Positions 1 to 10,892 are shown, counted from the stretch's first letter. The stretch is 64,000 bases of DNA from Exobasidium rhododendri (GCA_026210745.1 CP110632.1:1488001-1552000); one strand, 5' to 3'. Notes: generated from the sequence alone by a model not told the origin. Program-made: numbers and translations.

Positions 1-1040
1 CTTCACTCTTCTTGTCTGGATCTTATGATGGTACCGTTCGACTGTGGGATGCGAGAGTTCAAGAGAATGATGGGTGCGCCATGACTATGAGGCATGGAGC
101 GCCAGTAGAAGACGTTCTGATATACCCTACTGGCGCCGGTGGAGTGGCGCTTAGTGCTGGTGGACCAGTGTTGCGAGTGTGGGACTTGATGATGGGAGGA
201 CAGTGTCGAAAAGCGATCTCGAATCACAGCAAGACCATCACATCACTCTGCATCACCATGAACAGCGGGGCAGACAGCACAGTAGAGTCTGGTCTTGGTG
301 GGATTCGAGTCTTGAGCGCTGGATTGGATCAGTTGGTCAAAGTGTATAATCCTGAAAAGGACTACAAGGTCGTACACACCATGCGATACTCTGCGCCAAT
401 TCTTTGTCTTGCAATCAGTCCAGATGAGAGTCAAATCGCAACAGGTATGGCCGATGGAACACTCTGTATCCGCAAACGTACGCTTCGAGCCTCGGAATTG
501 CAGCAAAGAGAGATGAATGCACAAACAACGCAGAATCTGAGCTTCTTTGTTCAGGACGCAAGTGTAGAGCAGAGAAGAGATGAAGTGAAAGTCCATGCAA
601 ACAAGGCGAAACGATTGCAACCTTATGACAAGCTGCTCAAATCCTTCAGGTATCGAGACGCCTTGGATGAAGTGCTACGAAAGAACGTTCGAGCAGAAGT
701 CACATTTGCACTACTGGATGAACTACGAAGTCGAAGCACGATAGACGGTCATCTGGATGGACTCAAGAGAGCAATTTCAGGACGAGACGACGTTACTTTG
801 GAACCATTTCTCAAGTTTCTTCTTCGACATGCAGCAAACACCAGATGGGCCAATATCATCTGCGATTGTCTAGACGTTGTTGTAGACGTCTATGCGGCCG
901 TCTTGGGACAGTCTCCACTCATTGACGAGCTTTTCGGCAAGATCTGGACCAAGGTGACCGAGGAAGTCAAGGTGCAAAGGCAGCTGATACAAGTTCGCGG
1001 AGCTCTCGACATGATCTTGGCGAGGAGCATTCTTACATGA
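1..1040 (+). CDS. UTP15: UTP15, U3 snoRNP / SSU processome WD40 protein (3' part, cut by the window start)
   Basis: Nucleolar WD40 protein of the UtpA (t-UTP) subcomplex, needed for pre-18S rRNA processing and coupled to rDNA transcription. The visible part opens inside the propeller: a GSYDGTVRLWD repeat, then blades with LRVWD, VLSAGLDQLVKVY and QIATGMADGTL. A helical C-terminal region from about base 600 (YDKLLKSFRYRDALDEVL, then RGALDMI) is the UTP15 C-terminal domain. The frame is open from base 3, so the N-terminus lies upstream, either in the same exon or beyond an intron. The stop is at 1038-1040. It converges with IMP4 with 195 bp between them. The WD40-plus-UTP15_C order makes the assignment fairly firm. 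Confidence 0.9.
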   Translation, partial: SLFLSGSYDGTVRLWDARVQENDGCAMTMRHGAPVEDVLIYPTGAGGVALSAGGPVLRVWDLMMGGQCRKAISNHSKTITSLCITMNSGADSTVESGLGGIRVLSAGLDQLVKVYNPEKDYKVVHTMRYSAPILCLAISPDESQIATGMADGTLCIRKRTLRASELQQREMNAQTTQNLSFFVQDASVEQRRDEVKVHANKAKRLQPYDKLLKSFRYRDALDEVLRKNVRAEVTFALLDELRSRSTIDGHLDGLKRAISGRDDVTLEPFLKFLLRHAANTRWANIICDCLDVVVDVYAAVLGQSPLIDELFGKIWTKVTEEVKVQRQLIQVRGALDMILARSILT

Positions 1041-1235
1041 GAAGCCTGTACGACATCAGTGCTTACCAAGAATCATCCCTTCTCTCCAATCACCCTTGCC
1101 CTCCCTCTGCATTCTGTACTTTTACAAGCATTCTTCAATTTCTTTCCCTTCCCACTATCGATAACTCTAATCGTCACTAAATTCCCACTCTCATGATAAT
1201 GTTACATTTGCAAATAGTGTACACGAGCGGGATGC

Positions 1236-2207
1236 CTACAGTTGGTTTCTTTTGCGAGCAGTGTTCATGAATGGTCGTAGCTGCCATTCGACGTCTGCCT
1301 CGCTCTGCTCTACTGTCCCTTGGCGGATCTCATACGGCCTCATCTCGAATCGAGGGCCTACTTCTGCTAGTTGGACTTCTCGGTGTGACGTCTTGACAAA
1401 GACGTGGTGTCTGTAAAGGAAGCAGAGGACAGGAGCGTTAGGATATGCCCCTGTCCAGGTTGAACGACACAGGTTTCTCTCCACTCACCGGAAACTGATG
1501 AAATCGCGCTCATTGGCAAAGGTCATGACTCGCTTTGCATCTTCCTTTGGGACTGGAAATAAGAACTTCAGAGCATTCTTGACACGATCTCCAAGCTTCG
1601 AATTGAAGCCTTCGAATATTAGATGCGGGTACTGTTCGCTGACTGTGCTGCTACCATGAGCATTCACTTCATGCCGAAGTGTCACGTTGTGCAACGTGAA
1701 CATGACAGTCGGACCATGTGGAAAGTGCGATACAACCATTGCATCAGGCATACCACGATGCTCATGTAAGACAACCAAGTCTGATATTCCATTACTCCGG
1801 CATGCTGATGCCAATTCCTTTATTGTATAACCACCTCGATTCAATCGTGCACTATTCGGAATAGCTAGTCGAATTTCTTTTGAAAATTGGGCCAGTCGAC
1901 TAGATGAGTCTCGAGAGGTCGTAATCAGTACTTTGGGGTCGTACTGTCCTGCAAGACTGTATTCATCATCTATAGAGTTAGATGGCTCAGCCTGCCCTTC
2001 ATCTAATGGCAAGTCGCGAGCTAGTTGGCGGAGATCTCCTGATCCTTTAGACGTTCCATCTCCTCCCTGCAGATCCCTGGGAATCGGCTTTCCGGCTGCT
2101 AATAACTGCCGAACTTTCTGTTTCCTTTCAAAGAGAAGTCGCTCTTGTTGCTCTAGCGACTTCCTGTATATGTACTCTCTCCTTTCTCTGGCTTGCCGTC
2201 GCAGCAT
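1236..2207 (-). CDS. IMP4: IMP4, Brix-domain U3 snoRNP protein
   Basis: Component of the Mpp10-Imp3-Imp4 complex of the SSU processome; it binds U3 snoRNA and pre-rRNA in the nucleolus. Two exons, 2207-1489 and 1410-1236, give 297 residues, the usual size. The start is fixed by the family N-terminus MLRRQARERREYIYRK. The Brix domain runs from about residue 85 (DPKVLITTSRD) to the end; exon 2 carries EVGPRFEMRPYEIRQGT and the typical tail RPFMNTARKR. The intron (1411-1488) has GTGAGT, a CTAAC branch-like site and TTTACAG. The Arg codon is split between exons. Confidence 0.95.
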
Positions 2208-2454
2208 CTTAGTATATATGAAGGAGACTTCTGTCGATCAGGTGTCGTAATTGGGAAGAATGAATGGCTTTTTACCGTGCATGATGCTCTGGGAAACTTT
2301 TTTTCAATGTCACGCCGCCAGACACGTGCAATTACTTCAACTTCATCCCATCATCATTGCGCTACATCCTTCCCCCTTCTGTATCTCTCTCTCGCGAACG
2401 CCTCCTACATCTCCTAAGACATTCAAGGCACGACGTCATAGCTCGCTGCCAGGC

Positions 2455-3030
2455 ATGTTCTTCTCGGCAGTTCTTCGGACATCACGAACGACATACCGTG
2501 GTGCAAGTGGATCAGGCGCTGGAGCTTCATCCAAGACATCCTCCCGATCGTCGCCAGCTTCACGATCAACTCTTGCTCCTTCCGTCCTCGCTGGTCGTAA
2601 TTTCAAACGATCTCAACGAGGTCTCTTTGATGGTGCGCTACCACAATCTGGAAACACTATACCTAAATCATTGCAAAAGACGGCAAGAAGCTGGAGACCA
2701 AACATTCAGATTGCAAGTCTCAAGAGTGACATCCTAAGTCAAACTTTCAAATTAAAAGTGACATCGAGAGCGCTACGCACGATACGAAAATTCGGTGGTC
2801 TTGATGAATACATGGCAAAGAGGGATGGTGAAGTACTGGGGAAATTAGGAAGGGAAGTCAGGAATCATATTGGTCTGAAAGTAAGACTGAACAACATGAC
2901 GCAAAAGACGCCGTTGGTGGAAAGGAACTTCGTAAAGGATGCTTTGAAGCAGAGACTACACTCAAAGGAAAATGCGTATGCGATAAAGAGTGAAGAGCGA
3001 AAGGCAAGGCGATTCCCTTTGGCAGCATAG
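2455..3030 (+). CDS. MRPL24: Mitochondrial ribosomal protein bL28m
   Basis: Large-subunit mitochondrial ribosomal protein of the bacterial L28 family (yeast MRPL24). It is a 191-residue single exon. The chosen ATG opens a basic, Ser/Arg-rich, acid-poor leader (MFFSAVLRTSRTTYRG) that looks like a mitochondrial presequence. The L28 core follows: KRSQRGLFDG, SWRPNIQIASL, LKVTSRALRTIRKFGGLDEY. The frame is open upstream to about 2251, but that stretch is low-complexity and unlike the family. The gene is divergent from IMP4. The symbol is transferred from the yeast family member. Confidence 0.85.
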   Translation: MFFSAVLRTSRTTYRGASGSGAGASSKTSSRSSPASRSTLAPSVLAGRNFKRSQRGLFDGALPQSGNTIPKSLQKTARSWRPNIQIASLKSDILSQTFKLKVTSRALRTIRKFGGLDEYMAKRDGEVLGKLGREVRNHIGLKVRLNNMTQKTPLVERNFVKDALKQRLHSKENAYAIKSEERKARRFPLAA

Positions 3031-3198
3031 ACAAATCGATTCCTACGCTCGGCGACAAAAGTTCCCGCTACTTCAACGTCGAGCCGCTTTCTCACTCAGT
3101 GCACACTGTATAACATAGTAATTTTTTTTTTTTTGCGCTTCACTTCAGCATTGGGTTGCTCCTTCATTAGAGCGATGCAAGGTATTTTTCTGTCTGAA

Positions 3199-4765
3199 CT
3201 AGGCGTCACTTCGAACAAACTCGAGCTTATCGGAATAGCGGAAATCACCGTCCTTGCGCACTTTGTCCATGATCTTCTGGGACAGTAGAGTCGTGGCTGC
3301 CAAAGAAGTAATGATGTTTAGTGGAGTGAGATTAGACCGAATGAACTCCCGAGGACACTCACAAAGTGGGCACAGTTCAGCCTCGATCTTGCCATCTCGT
3401 AGTGCTTGTGCACATCCGTCTGCTTCCCAGAACATTCCGTGACCAGGAATATCTCGCTTGACCGTCTGGGGTTCTTTGTAATTACCCTCTCCGTCTTTGA
3501 GGTGCAGAGTGTATTCGGTGGGTCGATAAGGAGGCAAAGGAAGCGTCATGTCACCCTTTTCACCCTGAATGAGTACCGAGTAGGCCTTGTGTGAATAGAC
3601 ATTCATCTGCACATGAGCGGGAAAGTAAAGAAAAGTCAGCATAGACGACTTCCATAGACAACGCTCTCTCCTTTTCGCTCACGTTTGAAGTGGCCATGGT
3701 CTGGATCTGCAGCTGAGGCCAATTGAAGAGCATCGTCGTGTACTGGTCCACGCCAGTAGGTCCTTTAAGCAAGCTGCTAGTCACTTCAGGCTCCACCATC
3801 TTGTTGTCTGGATCTTCATAGATGAGATTTAGTTGCCAGGTAAGCGGGTAGATACCCATGTCCAAGAGAGAGCCACCGGCCAAGTCGGGGTTGTTCATTC
3901 GATGCTTGGGGTCTGTTGGCATCGTCATGCAGAATTCCGATTGACACCGTAGGATCTTACCAAGCACTCTCTTGTTGTGAAGTAAGTCTTTGATTTCCAA
4001 CATGATTGGGAAGAACCGAATCCAGACTGCCTCCATCAAGAAGAGGTTCTGTCACATTCACACAAGGAGTGTGCGATCTCGTGTGAGCTAATCTTCTCTG
4101 CTGCATCGTGTCCATGTCAACACAGTGTTAGCATCTCACCTTTTCCTTGGCCAACTTTGCAAGGTGTCTTGCTTGAGGCTCATTGACGGTGAATGATTTC
4201 TGTTCGAGTCACACAAGAGTAGTTAGAAGCATTCCTCACGATAAGCACGGGTACCGCTCCGTGAAGTATAGTGTGTGCCACTCACCTCGCAGCAAACGTT
4301 CTTACCAGCCTCCAAGCAGGTGAGAACATTCTCATAATGATGACTGTGAGGCGTTGCTACATAGACGATGTCGATGTTCTTGTCCTTCACAAATTCATCG
4401 TAGCTTCCGTACGCTTTTGTTGTGGTGCCATCGCTTTGCTTGTCTGCGCCAACTTCGGTGATGAACTCTTGTGCTCGCTTCTCAGAAGAAGAGGAGGCGA
4501 CTGCGGTGATGCTGTGCCTAACATCAGAGACACCACGAGTGGAAGGGTCTATCAACAAGTCTTTGCTGAAGGTCTGGGCGATGCTGCAAACGAGAATGAA
4601 GCTGTGTGAGTGTACCGTCCCATATCCGGTCTCTTCCTAGTATATCATTTCTCACCCTCCCGTAGCAAGAATGCCTGGCGAGCAAAAGGGAGAAGAATAT
4701 TCGTCAGCATTGAATGTGATCTGCACGTAGGAGCATCACACACCCCATCGACAAGTGAAAACCAT
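3199..4765 (-). CDS. Gfo/Idh/MocA-family NAD(P)-dependent oxidoreductase (dihydrodiol / D-xylose dehydrogenase type)
   Basis: Probable cytosolic NADP-dependent dehydrogenase acting on a trans-dihydrodiol or an aldose such as D-xylose. Six exons: 4765-4744, 4674-4656, 4583-4286, 4199-4140, 4048-3683, 3606-3199; 390 residues in total. The first two exons are only 22 and 19 bases, yet together give MVFTCRWGILATGGIAQTF, the nucleotide-binding start of the family. Then come DIVYVATPHSHHYENVLTCL and GKNVCCEKSFTVNE (conserved Lys), with LMEAVWIRFFP and GGSLLDMGIYPL in the C-terminal domain. Every junction keeps frame. The substrate cannot be read from sequence. It shares a roughly 610 bp divergent promoter region with IRC3. 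Confidence 0.88.
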
Positions 4766-5375
4766 GTTTAGCGTTGCTTTAAGCTGAAGAGGAAGGGAAG
4801 GTGGTTGCTCTCAGAACGTCTTTTGGGAAAGCTCAGAGATGAAGGACGAAGGGGTGGTAGGAAGAAGAGCAGAGAAGCGAACAGGCCTGAAGACACTTGT
4901 TTGTTCTTTAGCGCCTACTTCCCCCACGCTGAGAGCAAGACTTTCCTCCTGCCGTTCCTGGAAATTGAATTCGCATTAATTATATACATAATAATACGAA
5001 TACAAGTGTCGCCGGTCTAAATTGATGTCCGGGAAAACTAGTGACGCAGTGAGGAGAGCGGTCAACTTGGCAAACGTAAAGGTGGGGGAAAGGAGAAGAG
5101 CACCAGACGCCGCCGAAGCAGGCCCATCATCGGATCAAGGATTGCAGTACCATTGTGTCCGATGGCAGGTCAGATGGCGGCACGGTTTTAGATGTCGTAA
5201 GGAGCAAGGATCGTTACACTGGACGTAGCACGAAGCAGCGCGTTTGGCGTCCATCTACCCTTTTTTTCCAGTCTAAATGTTATAGCTGGACTTGTTCCTT
5301 CTTGCTTCTTCCTCTACAATCTCTTCTCAAGGAAGAATGCCGACTCGGTGACTCTGGCGTGAGCAGCAGCGCGCT
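4766..5375. other. Intergenic divergent region
   Basis: About 610 bp between the starts of the oxidoreductase (-) and IRC3 (+). Short open frames are present, but none has coding character or recognisable motifs. Presumed shared promoter; no site can be named. Confidence 0.5.
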
Positions 5376-7723
5376 ATGTCATACCATCTAGCACAGGCAT
5401 GTAAGCACACGTTGCAAATCTTGTCGGTGAGGTGCAGGATCATTCAATCGATTGGCCCAGCGCATCCTGCTTGGTGGCAGGCTCAGCATCGATATGCTCA
5501 CTCGGCGGCCGTTGCTCTGAAGGTGAAAGAGCCATACCAATTAACCCACTCCTCAGATAATCTAGCAAAGGCCAGCACGGTACAGCTTCGACCCTACCAA
5601 GAGGAGTGTCTCACTAGCATTCAAGAGGCCCTTGCTCGTAACGTGTCTCGGATTGGCGTTTCGTCTCCCACCGGCAGCGGCAAGACGACGATCTTCGCAG
5701 AGTTGATTGATGCCATTCCGTCGCCTTCTGCTACATGTCACCGCGTCTTGATTCTGGTGTCGTCCATACAGCTCGCAACTCAGGCTGCCACTCACATTTC
5801 GCGACGGTATCCCGATCTGTGGGTCGAGATTGAGCAAGGAGCAAAGTACAAAGCGAGTGGATTTGCAGACGTCACCGTAGCGACATGGCAGACACTGATC
5901 AGCATTGAACGAAGTCAGAAGGGAGACACCGAATACATGGAGCGACTGAGACTGGAAAAGTTCGACCCGGCTGGGTACAAAGCAGTCATTGTGGATGAAG
6001 CGCACCATGCCGCAAGCAAGAGCTGGCGAGTCGTGTTGAATCACTTTGACGATCGGATATGGGTCGAAGGAGAAGAATCAAGTCATGCTGCTGATTCTAC
6101 TTCGACTTCGACCTCGCTCAAGACGAACACACACCCCAACGTGCCCATCATCGGCTTCTCTGCCACCTTTTCTCGACACGACGGCCTCTCCCTTGGCTCC
6201 GTCTTCGAAGAGATTGTTTTCCACAAGGATATCCTTGACCTGATTGACGAAGCATTTCTCTCGCCACTGCGTTTCACATCGATTCAAGCGCAGATACCAC
6301 TGGACACCATTGCCCTTGCAGGCGGTTCTGGTGGCTCTGACTTCAGCACGACTAGTCTCGCGCGAGCCATCAATACTCCTCCGATCAATAAGCTCATTGT
6401 ACGGAGCTGGCTTAGTCGCACACAAGCAGATGACAGCCGAAAGAGAAGTAGAACGCTCATCTTTGCAGTGAACATACAGCACGTCAAGGATCTCACTGAA
6501 CAGTTTCGAGAGGCGGGCATAGATGCTCGATACTTGACAGGATCCACCCTCATCAGCGAACGGAAGCAACTCATAAATGATTTTGGTAACGGTGATTTTC
6601 CCGTACTGATCAATTGCGCAATCCTGACGGAAGGAGCAGATATACCCTCCATCGACTGTGTTCTCTTGGCTAGACCGACGCTTTCGAGGAATCTATTCTC
6701 ACAGATGATCGGGAGAGGGATGCGACTGTCGCCTTCATCAGGGAAAGAAGATTGTCTGATCATGGATCTAGTCGGCAACTGCTCTAAAGGACTCGTCTGT
6801 ACGCCCACTCTCTTTGGACTGGACCCAAGTGAAGCATTGGAAGACGTCACTACGGAAGATCTTTTGGAAAGAAGAGAAAGCAATAATGACGAAGAAAAGT
6901 TGACGAAACCGCACCTGGATATGAATGTGGGCGATCCGACAAAGTTGACATTCATTGATTATGATTCGGCAAAGGCATTACATGAAGCAATGAGCTCGAA
7001 AGTGTTGTTCCACAATACGGTCGAGAGGTACAGCAGCAACGCTTGGCTAGACTGCGGAGGAGATGTCTACGTGCTCGACGTGCCTCCCAATCGTGGATAC
7101 GTGCGAGTAGAGAGGGAGGTGGATATGGAGAATCAAACAGAAAGTGAGCATCCAACCATGTCTAGGGCAGATATAGACCATTTTTATCGTCTTAATAGCA
7201 GTAGTAGACTGACGCTTGGCCTCTTCTCTTCTTTCCAGTGTGGCTGGCATCTTTTACGCCTGCCAACTCAGATGAAGATGAAGCAAGGGCTGCGAACCCA
7301 TTCCAGAGAGGAAAACGAGTCTCGCCGTATCGCAGACCTCGAAAGGTCTTGGAAGCCGAGACTCTAGAGCAGGCAGTTCGGGGTAGCGACACGTATGTAT
7401 CGACTCAAGTCTTGCGATCTTCACAACTCATGAGATCTCTCATGTCAAGACATGCAGAATGGAGAAAAGCACCAGCCAGCACCAAACAGAGAGCTTTCGT
7501 GGAAAAGAGACTTGGCTTCACAAGAAAAGGAAATGAAGACGAGTCAAAGGATGGTTTGACGACGCTGACGAAGGGTGAAGCGAGCATGATCTTGACACGA
7601 CTAAAGCATGGCTCAAAAGGGAGATGGCAAAGCGAAGCAAAGAGACAGAACAAAGTCTGGGAAGCTGAGGAGAAGATACGAGAGAGAAAGGAGAGAGAAA
7701 CAGTCAAGGTTGGCAGGCTGTGA
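5376..7723 (+). CDS. IRC3: IRC3-like mitochondrial DNA branch-migration helicase
   Basis: Superfamily 2 helicase related to yeast Irc3, which acts on branched mitochondrial DNA. Exons 5376-7143 and 7239-7723 give 750 residues. The N-terminal ~45 residues are basic and hydroxylated, a likely mitochondrial presequence. The Q-like motif is QLRPYQEECL; Walker A is SPTGSGKT (~97-104); motif II is VDEAHHA (~207-213); motif III is GFSAT; motif V is GADIPSIDCV; motif VI is QMIGRGMR (~443-450). The intron has GTGAGC, a CTGAC branch-like site and TTTCCAG. The C-terminal basic region contains TLTKGEASMIL, expected for the family tail. Substrate and location are known from the family only. Confidence 0.9.
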
Positions 7724-7900
7724 AAAAGTGATACTACTTATTGTACAATGATGTAATAAATTACGGGTATTCCGAGTCCTACGCTTTGCCTTTCAGATGA
7801 GTCGACCTTTCAGTAGGACGCCGGCAAATCTTTGAGAAGGATAATGAATACCCGGTCAGTCGATGCGGCTCAGAATGCTTGTCTTCCGCCAGACGTATAC

Positions 7901-9277
7901 TCACTCGTCGATGCCTACAGTCGTACTTCTGTTGGTCTCCCCTCGAGCTGTGGCCCTTCCTGCCGCTGCATCCCTCCTCAATTTGGCCGACTGGCGAGTC
8001 ACGTCCCTGGAAGAAGCCTTTGCAAAGAATCGAATACCCTCATCGATCATCTCTTCAATCTGAAGGAAAAGTTTACAGGCAAGCAGAGGCCCACCAATCA
8101 ATGAGTAACTCCTCTTCCGCCTTTTCTCGTACCCAGCATCAACTCTCACCTCCTTCTCTGGAATCTTCTCGCCTACGCTGTGCACTAGCAGCTTCAGATC
8201 TTCCTTGCTCAGCCTTGGTTGATCATCTAGCGGTCTACCTCTTACTTCTTCAAGCTTATTAGTGAAGAGCTTGAATGCAGCAGAGACCTGACGTCTCTGG
8301 TGCGTAGTCAGGTGTCCTTCGTCCTCTTCGTTCTCGTTGTCATCATCCGTCGCAGTGACATCATCGCCCTTTCCACTTCGACCTCGCTGCCTTCTACTCC
8401 CACCGGAGGCACTCTTACGAGGCTCTGCTTTGCTCTCAGCCTTCCTCTTGTGTGTCAAGCGGATAGTCTTCCTTGGCTTTTGAACGGCTGATGGCATTTC
8501 CTCCTCGTCCGCCGAGTCAGGATTGTATGCGTCCTCCTCGTCAGAGTTGTCATCGGATACCTGCTCCTGAAGCTGCTTCTTTCTCCTCTTGTTGGCTGTA
8601 GAAGCAGCTGCTCTCACTGGTCTCGCTCGCCCAGCCAACGGATTCTCCTTCTCCTCTTCATCCTCCATTTCCACTTCCTCTCCTTCTCCCTCAATTCGCT
8701 CTTCCTGATCATCAGAATCTTCCCCATCAACTCCCGACTCCACGTCACTACCTTCCTTTTCAACATCATCTTCCACCAAAACGTCTACAACTCTCTGGAA
8801 GTCACGCAAGCTGACCATCTTCTCCTCTCCAGCCTCCACTGAATCTGCCGCCGCCCTTCTTCTCCTTCGTGGGTCTTTGTCGATGTACGTCGCGGTCTGA
8901 GCGAAGAGATCCAAGATGAAGTTGTCATTGGTAGGCAGCGAAAGGGAAGCAAGTGCATCTGGAACGCTTGAGAGAGGAATGTGCTCTGGCGGTAGCTTTA
9001 CTTCCGCTTCGACCTCTTCTTCCACATCCATCTCCTCATCCACGATAAAGCCTCCGCTACCGAAGCCTCCATAATCGTCTGCTGCGTCTTCTTCTACGAG
9101 GAACCCTCCTCCACCAGCATCTTCCGGCACTTTCTCGTTGCTTTTCTTTTGCTTCTTCTTGGCTCTCTTTCGCTTCTCATCGCCTACAGGGTCTGCTAAC
9201 GTCGCTGGATTGTCTCCTTGCCGAATACGGTAGGACCTCCAAGCATCTGTAAATGCATCCTGAGGCGAGATCCCCAT
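7901..9277 (-). CDS. Acidic nuclear-type protein with a C-terminal EF-hand-like pair, unrecognised
   Basis: I do not recognise a named family. Exons 9277-8150 and 8059-7901 give 428 residues. N-terminus: DAFTDAWRSYRIRQGDNP, then a KRKRAKKKQKK basic cluster resembling a nuclear localisation signal. Residues ~60-270 are strongly acidic (GFIVDEEMDVEEEVE, EGEGEEVEMEDEEEKE). A basic stretch (RLTHKRKAESKAEPRK) precedes the C-terminal part, whose spacing resembles paired EF-hand helices (SAAFKLFTNKLEEV, LSKEDLKLLVHSVGEKIPE, then IEEMIDEGIRFF after the intron). Canonical calcium-loop acidic residues are not evident. The stop codon lies within a GTGAGT sequence, so a further 3' exon cannot be excluded. 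A chromatin or DNA-repair partner role would be a guess. Confidence 0.7.
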   Translation of the reverse strand: MGISPQDAFTDAWRSYRIRQGDNPATLADPVGDEKRKRAKKKQKKSNEKVPEDAGGGGFLVEEDAADDYGGFGSGGFIVDEEMDVEEEVEAEVKLPPEHIPLSSVPDALASLSLPTNDNFILDLFAQTATYIDKDPRRRRRAAADSVEAGEEKMVSLRDFQRVVDVLVEDDVEKEGSDVESGVDGEDSDDQEERIEGEGEEVEMEDEEEKENPLAGRARPVRAAASTANKRRKKQLQEQVSDDNSDEEDAYNPDSADEEEMPSAVQKPRKTIRLTHKRKAESKAEPRKSASGGSRRQRGRSGKGDDVTATDDDNENEEDEGHLTTHQRRQVSAAFKLFTNKLEEVRGRPLDDQPRLSKEDLKLLVHSVGEKIPEKEVRVDAGYEKRRKRSYSLIGGPLLACKLFLQIEEMIDEGIRFFAKASSRDVTRQSAKLRRDAAAGRATARGETNRSTTVGIDE

Positions 9278-9568
9278 CGGTCCACGCGCGAATGAGGTTG
9301 TGCGAAGGACGGTGCCAAGGCGACTTCAAAAGCTATGCACGATAATTAATACAGACTTCCAGCCATACTTTTTGGGGAGACGCGGCACGGCAAAAGTGTC
9401 GTCATGGCGCAAGGACGCAAAGCCACTCTCCACTTGGCCTGTGCTGAGTGAGGCAGTGAGGGAGCCCTATCCGCCGCCATGCGTAGCGCGCGCCACTTAT
9501 GTTGCTTCTCCTCCCTCTGAACATCCATCCCATCTAAACACCTGAATACAGTCTTCTGCTCCATCATC

Positions 9569-10023
9569 ATGTCATCCAACGACGAGTTCAAGATCCAGTG
9601 AGTTCCCTTAATGACGCTTTGTGTTATGCAGCATAGCGCACTTCTTGCTCATGCGTCTCTTACCATCCCACTCCTGGCGTTTCAGACCTCACCCTCAGGA
9701 CAATCACTGTGAGTTTCGCTTGGCAAAATCAGTATCGCACGAATCTTGGAGAACTTATGCATCTCCCGCTATCCACTTCTTCTACTACAGCCAACACACC
9801 TGCCTCTGGTGGACCAACGAGCCTTAAGGAGGGCGCTATTGCATCCAACCCTGGACCTCGCATCCTTGACAACGAGACTGCGAGCAAGCTTGAAAAGCCA
9901 AACAGTGAGCAGTCGAGATGGAAGAAGGCACGAGATGATGTGCGCAGTAATAAGCTGACATATATGTACTCGTGAACAGGCAAGGAAGAACAAGCCAAGA
10001 TCTCGGCTTCGTTGAACAAGTAG
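9569..10023 (+). CDS. Small 69-residue protein encoded by four exons, unrecognised
   Basis: Exons 9569-9597, 9686-9708, 9791-9904 and 9980-10023 give 69 residues. Support is the splice signals themselves: three GTGAGT/GTGAGC donors, three CAG acceptors, and a frame preserved through two phase-1 junctions and one phase-2 junction. The predicted protein is hydrophilic with no signal peptide or membrane segment (MSSNDEFKIQPHPQDNH at the start, ASNPGPRILDN in the middle, SKEEQAKISASLNK at the end). The Pro-Gly-Pro plus terminal KEE-helix layout resembles small conserved fungal proteins of unknown function, but I assign no role. It is divergent from the acidic protein gene, 291 bp apart. Confidence 0.7.
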
Positions 10024-10892
10024 TCCTGTATCGCCTCTTTTCACACGCACATGGTTTGCACATTGACGAATACGATGGTCTGCTAATAGTGTCCCAGCTT
10101 TGCCTCATCTATGGCAAAGTAAAAAAACCGAAAGAAATCCCTCGATTCTAGTAAAGGAATTTGTCTCGACCGTCTCTCTTGCCTCCAGCCATGTGTAGGT
10201 TATCAGAGTATTGTACATCAGCGAATAGCTGGAGGCACTTGCCAGTTCCGATGTTGACACACTGACGACGTCCAGACCCGTTCGACCTTCGTCGGCGGCT
10301 ATATTGAGCAGCTTGAGCCTGGGCATTCACGACTACCACGTTGGTCCAATTACTTCGAGGATGGATAAAGAAAAAAAGCGTACCACCGAGGCCCAATGAA
10401 GACGTTCAACGTCACGCTACCTCGAATGATTACCGTCTATACCACTCTTATCAACATTAACCCTACGTCGACATGTCCGGGAATTGAAATGGTAGGGTTG
10501 GTGTCATGGCCTGCTGAGGCAATCGCGATAGCCAAAAGCGCGCTAAAGAACGAGATCGCACGCAATTCTCCCGATAATTGATGTGCTACCTACGAACGGA
10601 TTTTGTTCTTTCATTTTATTTTTACCAGAAAAAGAGGCTTTTGAACGCACCATGTAAGGTCGTTTGGATTCGCTGCTAGGGCGAGATCTTTGAGGGCTAT
10701 GACATTATGGCGAATCGCTTCAATCTGTTCCTGACATATTTGTGATCCCGTCAAGACCAACCATAAGGAACTCTAGCTCTCCTCATCGCCTCTTATAGAA
10801 GGTCCTTCTTCTCGAAAGTTACGATATCTCATACCCCCTTCTCCCTTCCCTTCCTAGACCCTCCCTCCCTCCCTTTCTTCCACTGTCGCAAG
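10024..10892. other. Intergenic region, no firm gene
   Basis: About 870 bp upstream of the MFS transporter. The last 40 bases before its ATG are a CT-rich leader (ctccctccctccctttcttcc), common before fungal starts. The minus strand holds a short hydrophobic frame and an 82-codon frame; see the finding on 10148-10600. Neither is strong enough to call. Confidence 0.4.

Noticed and set aside
6284-6955. 223-codon minus-strand frame inside IRC3
   Set aside because: Antisense shadow over helicase motifs III-VI; no family resemblance.
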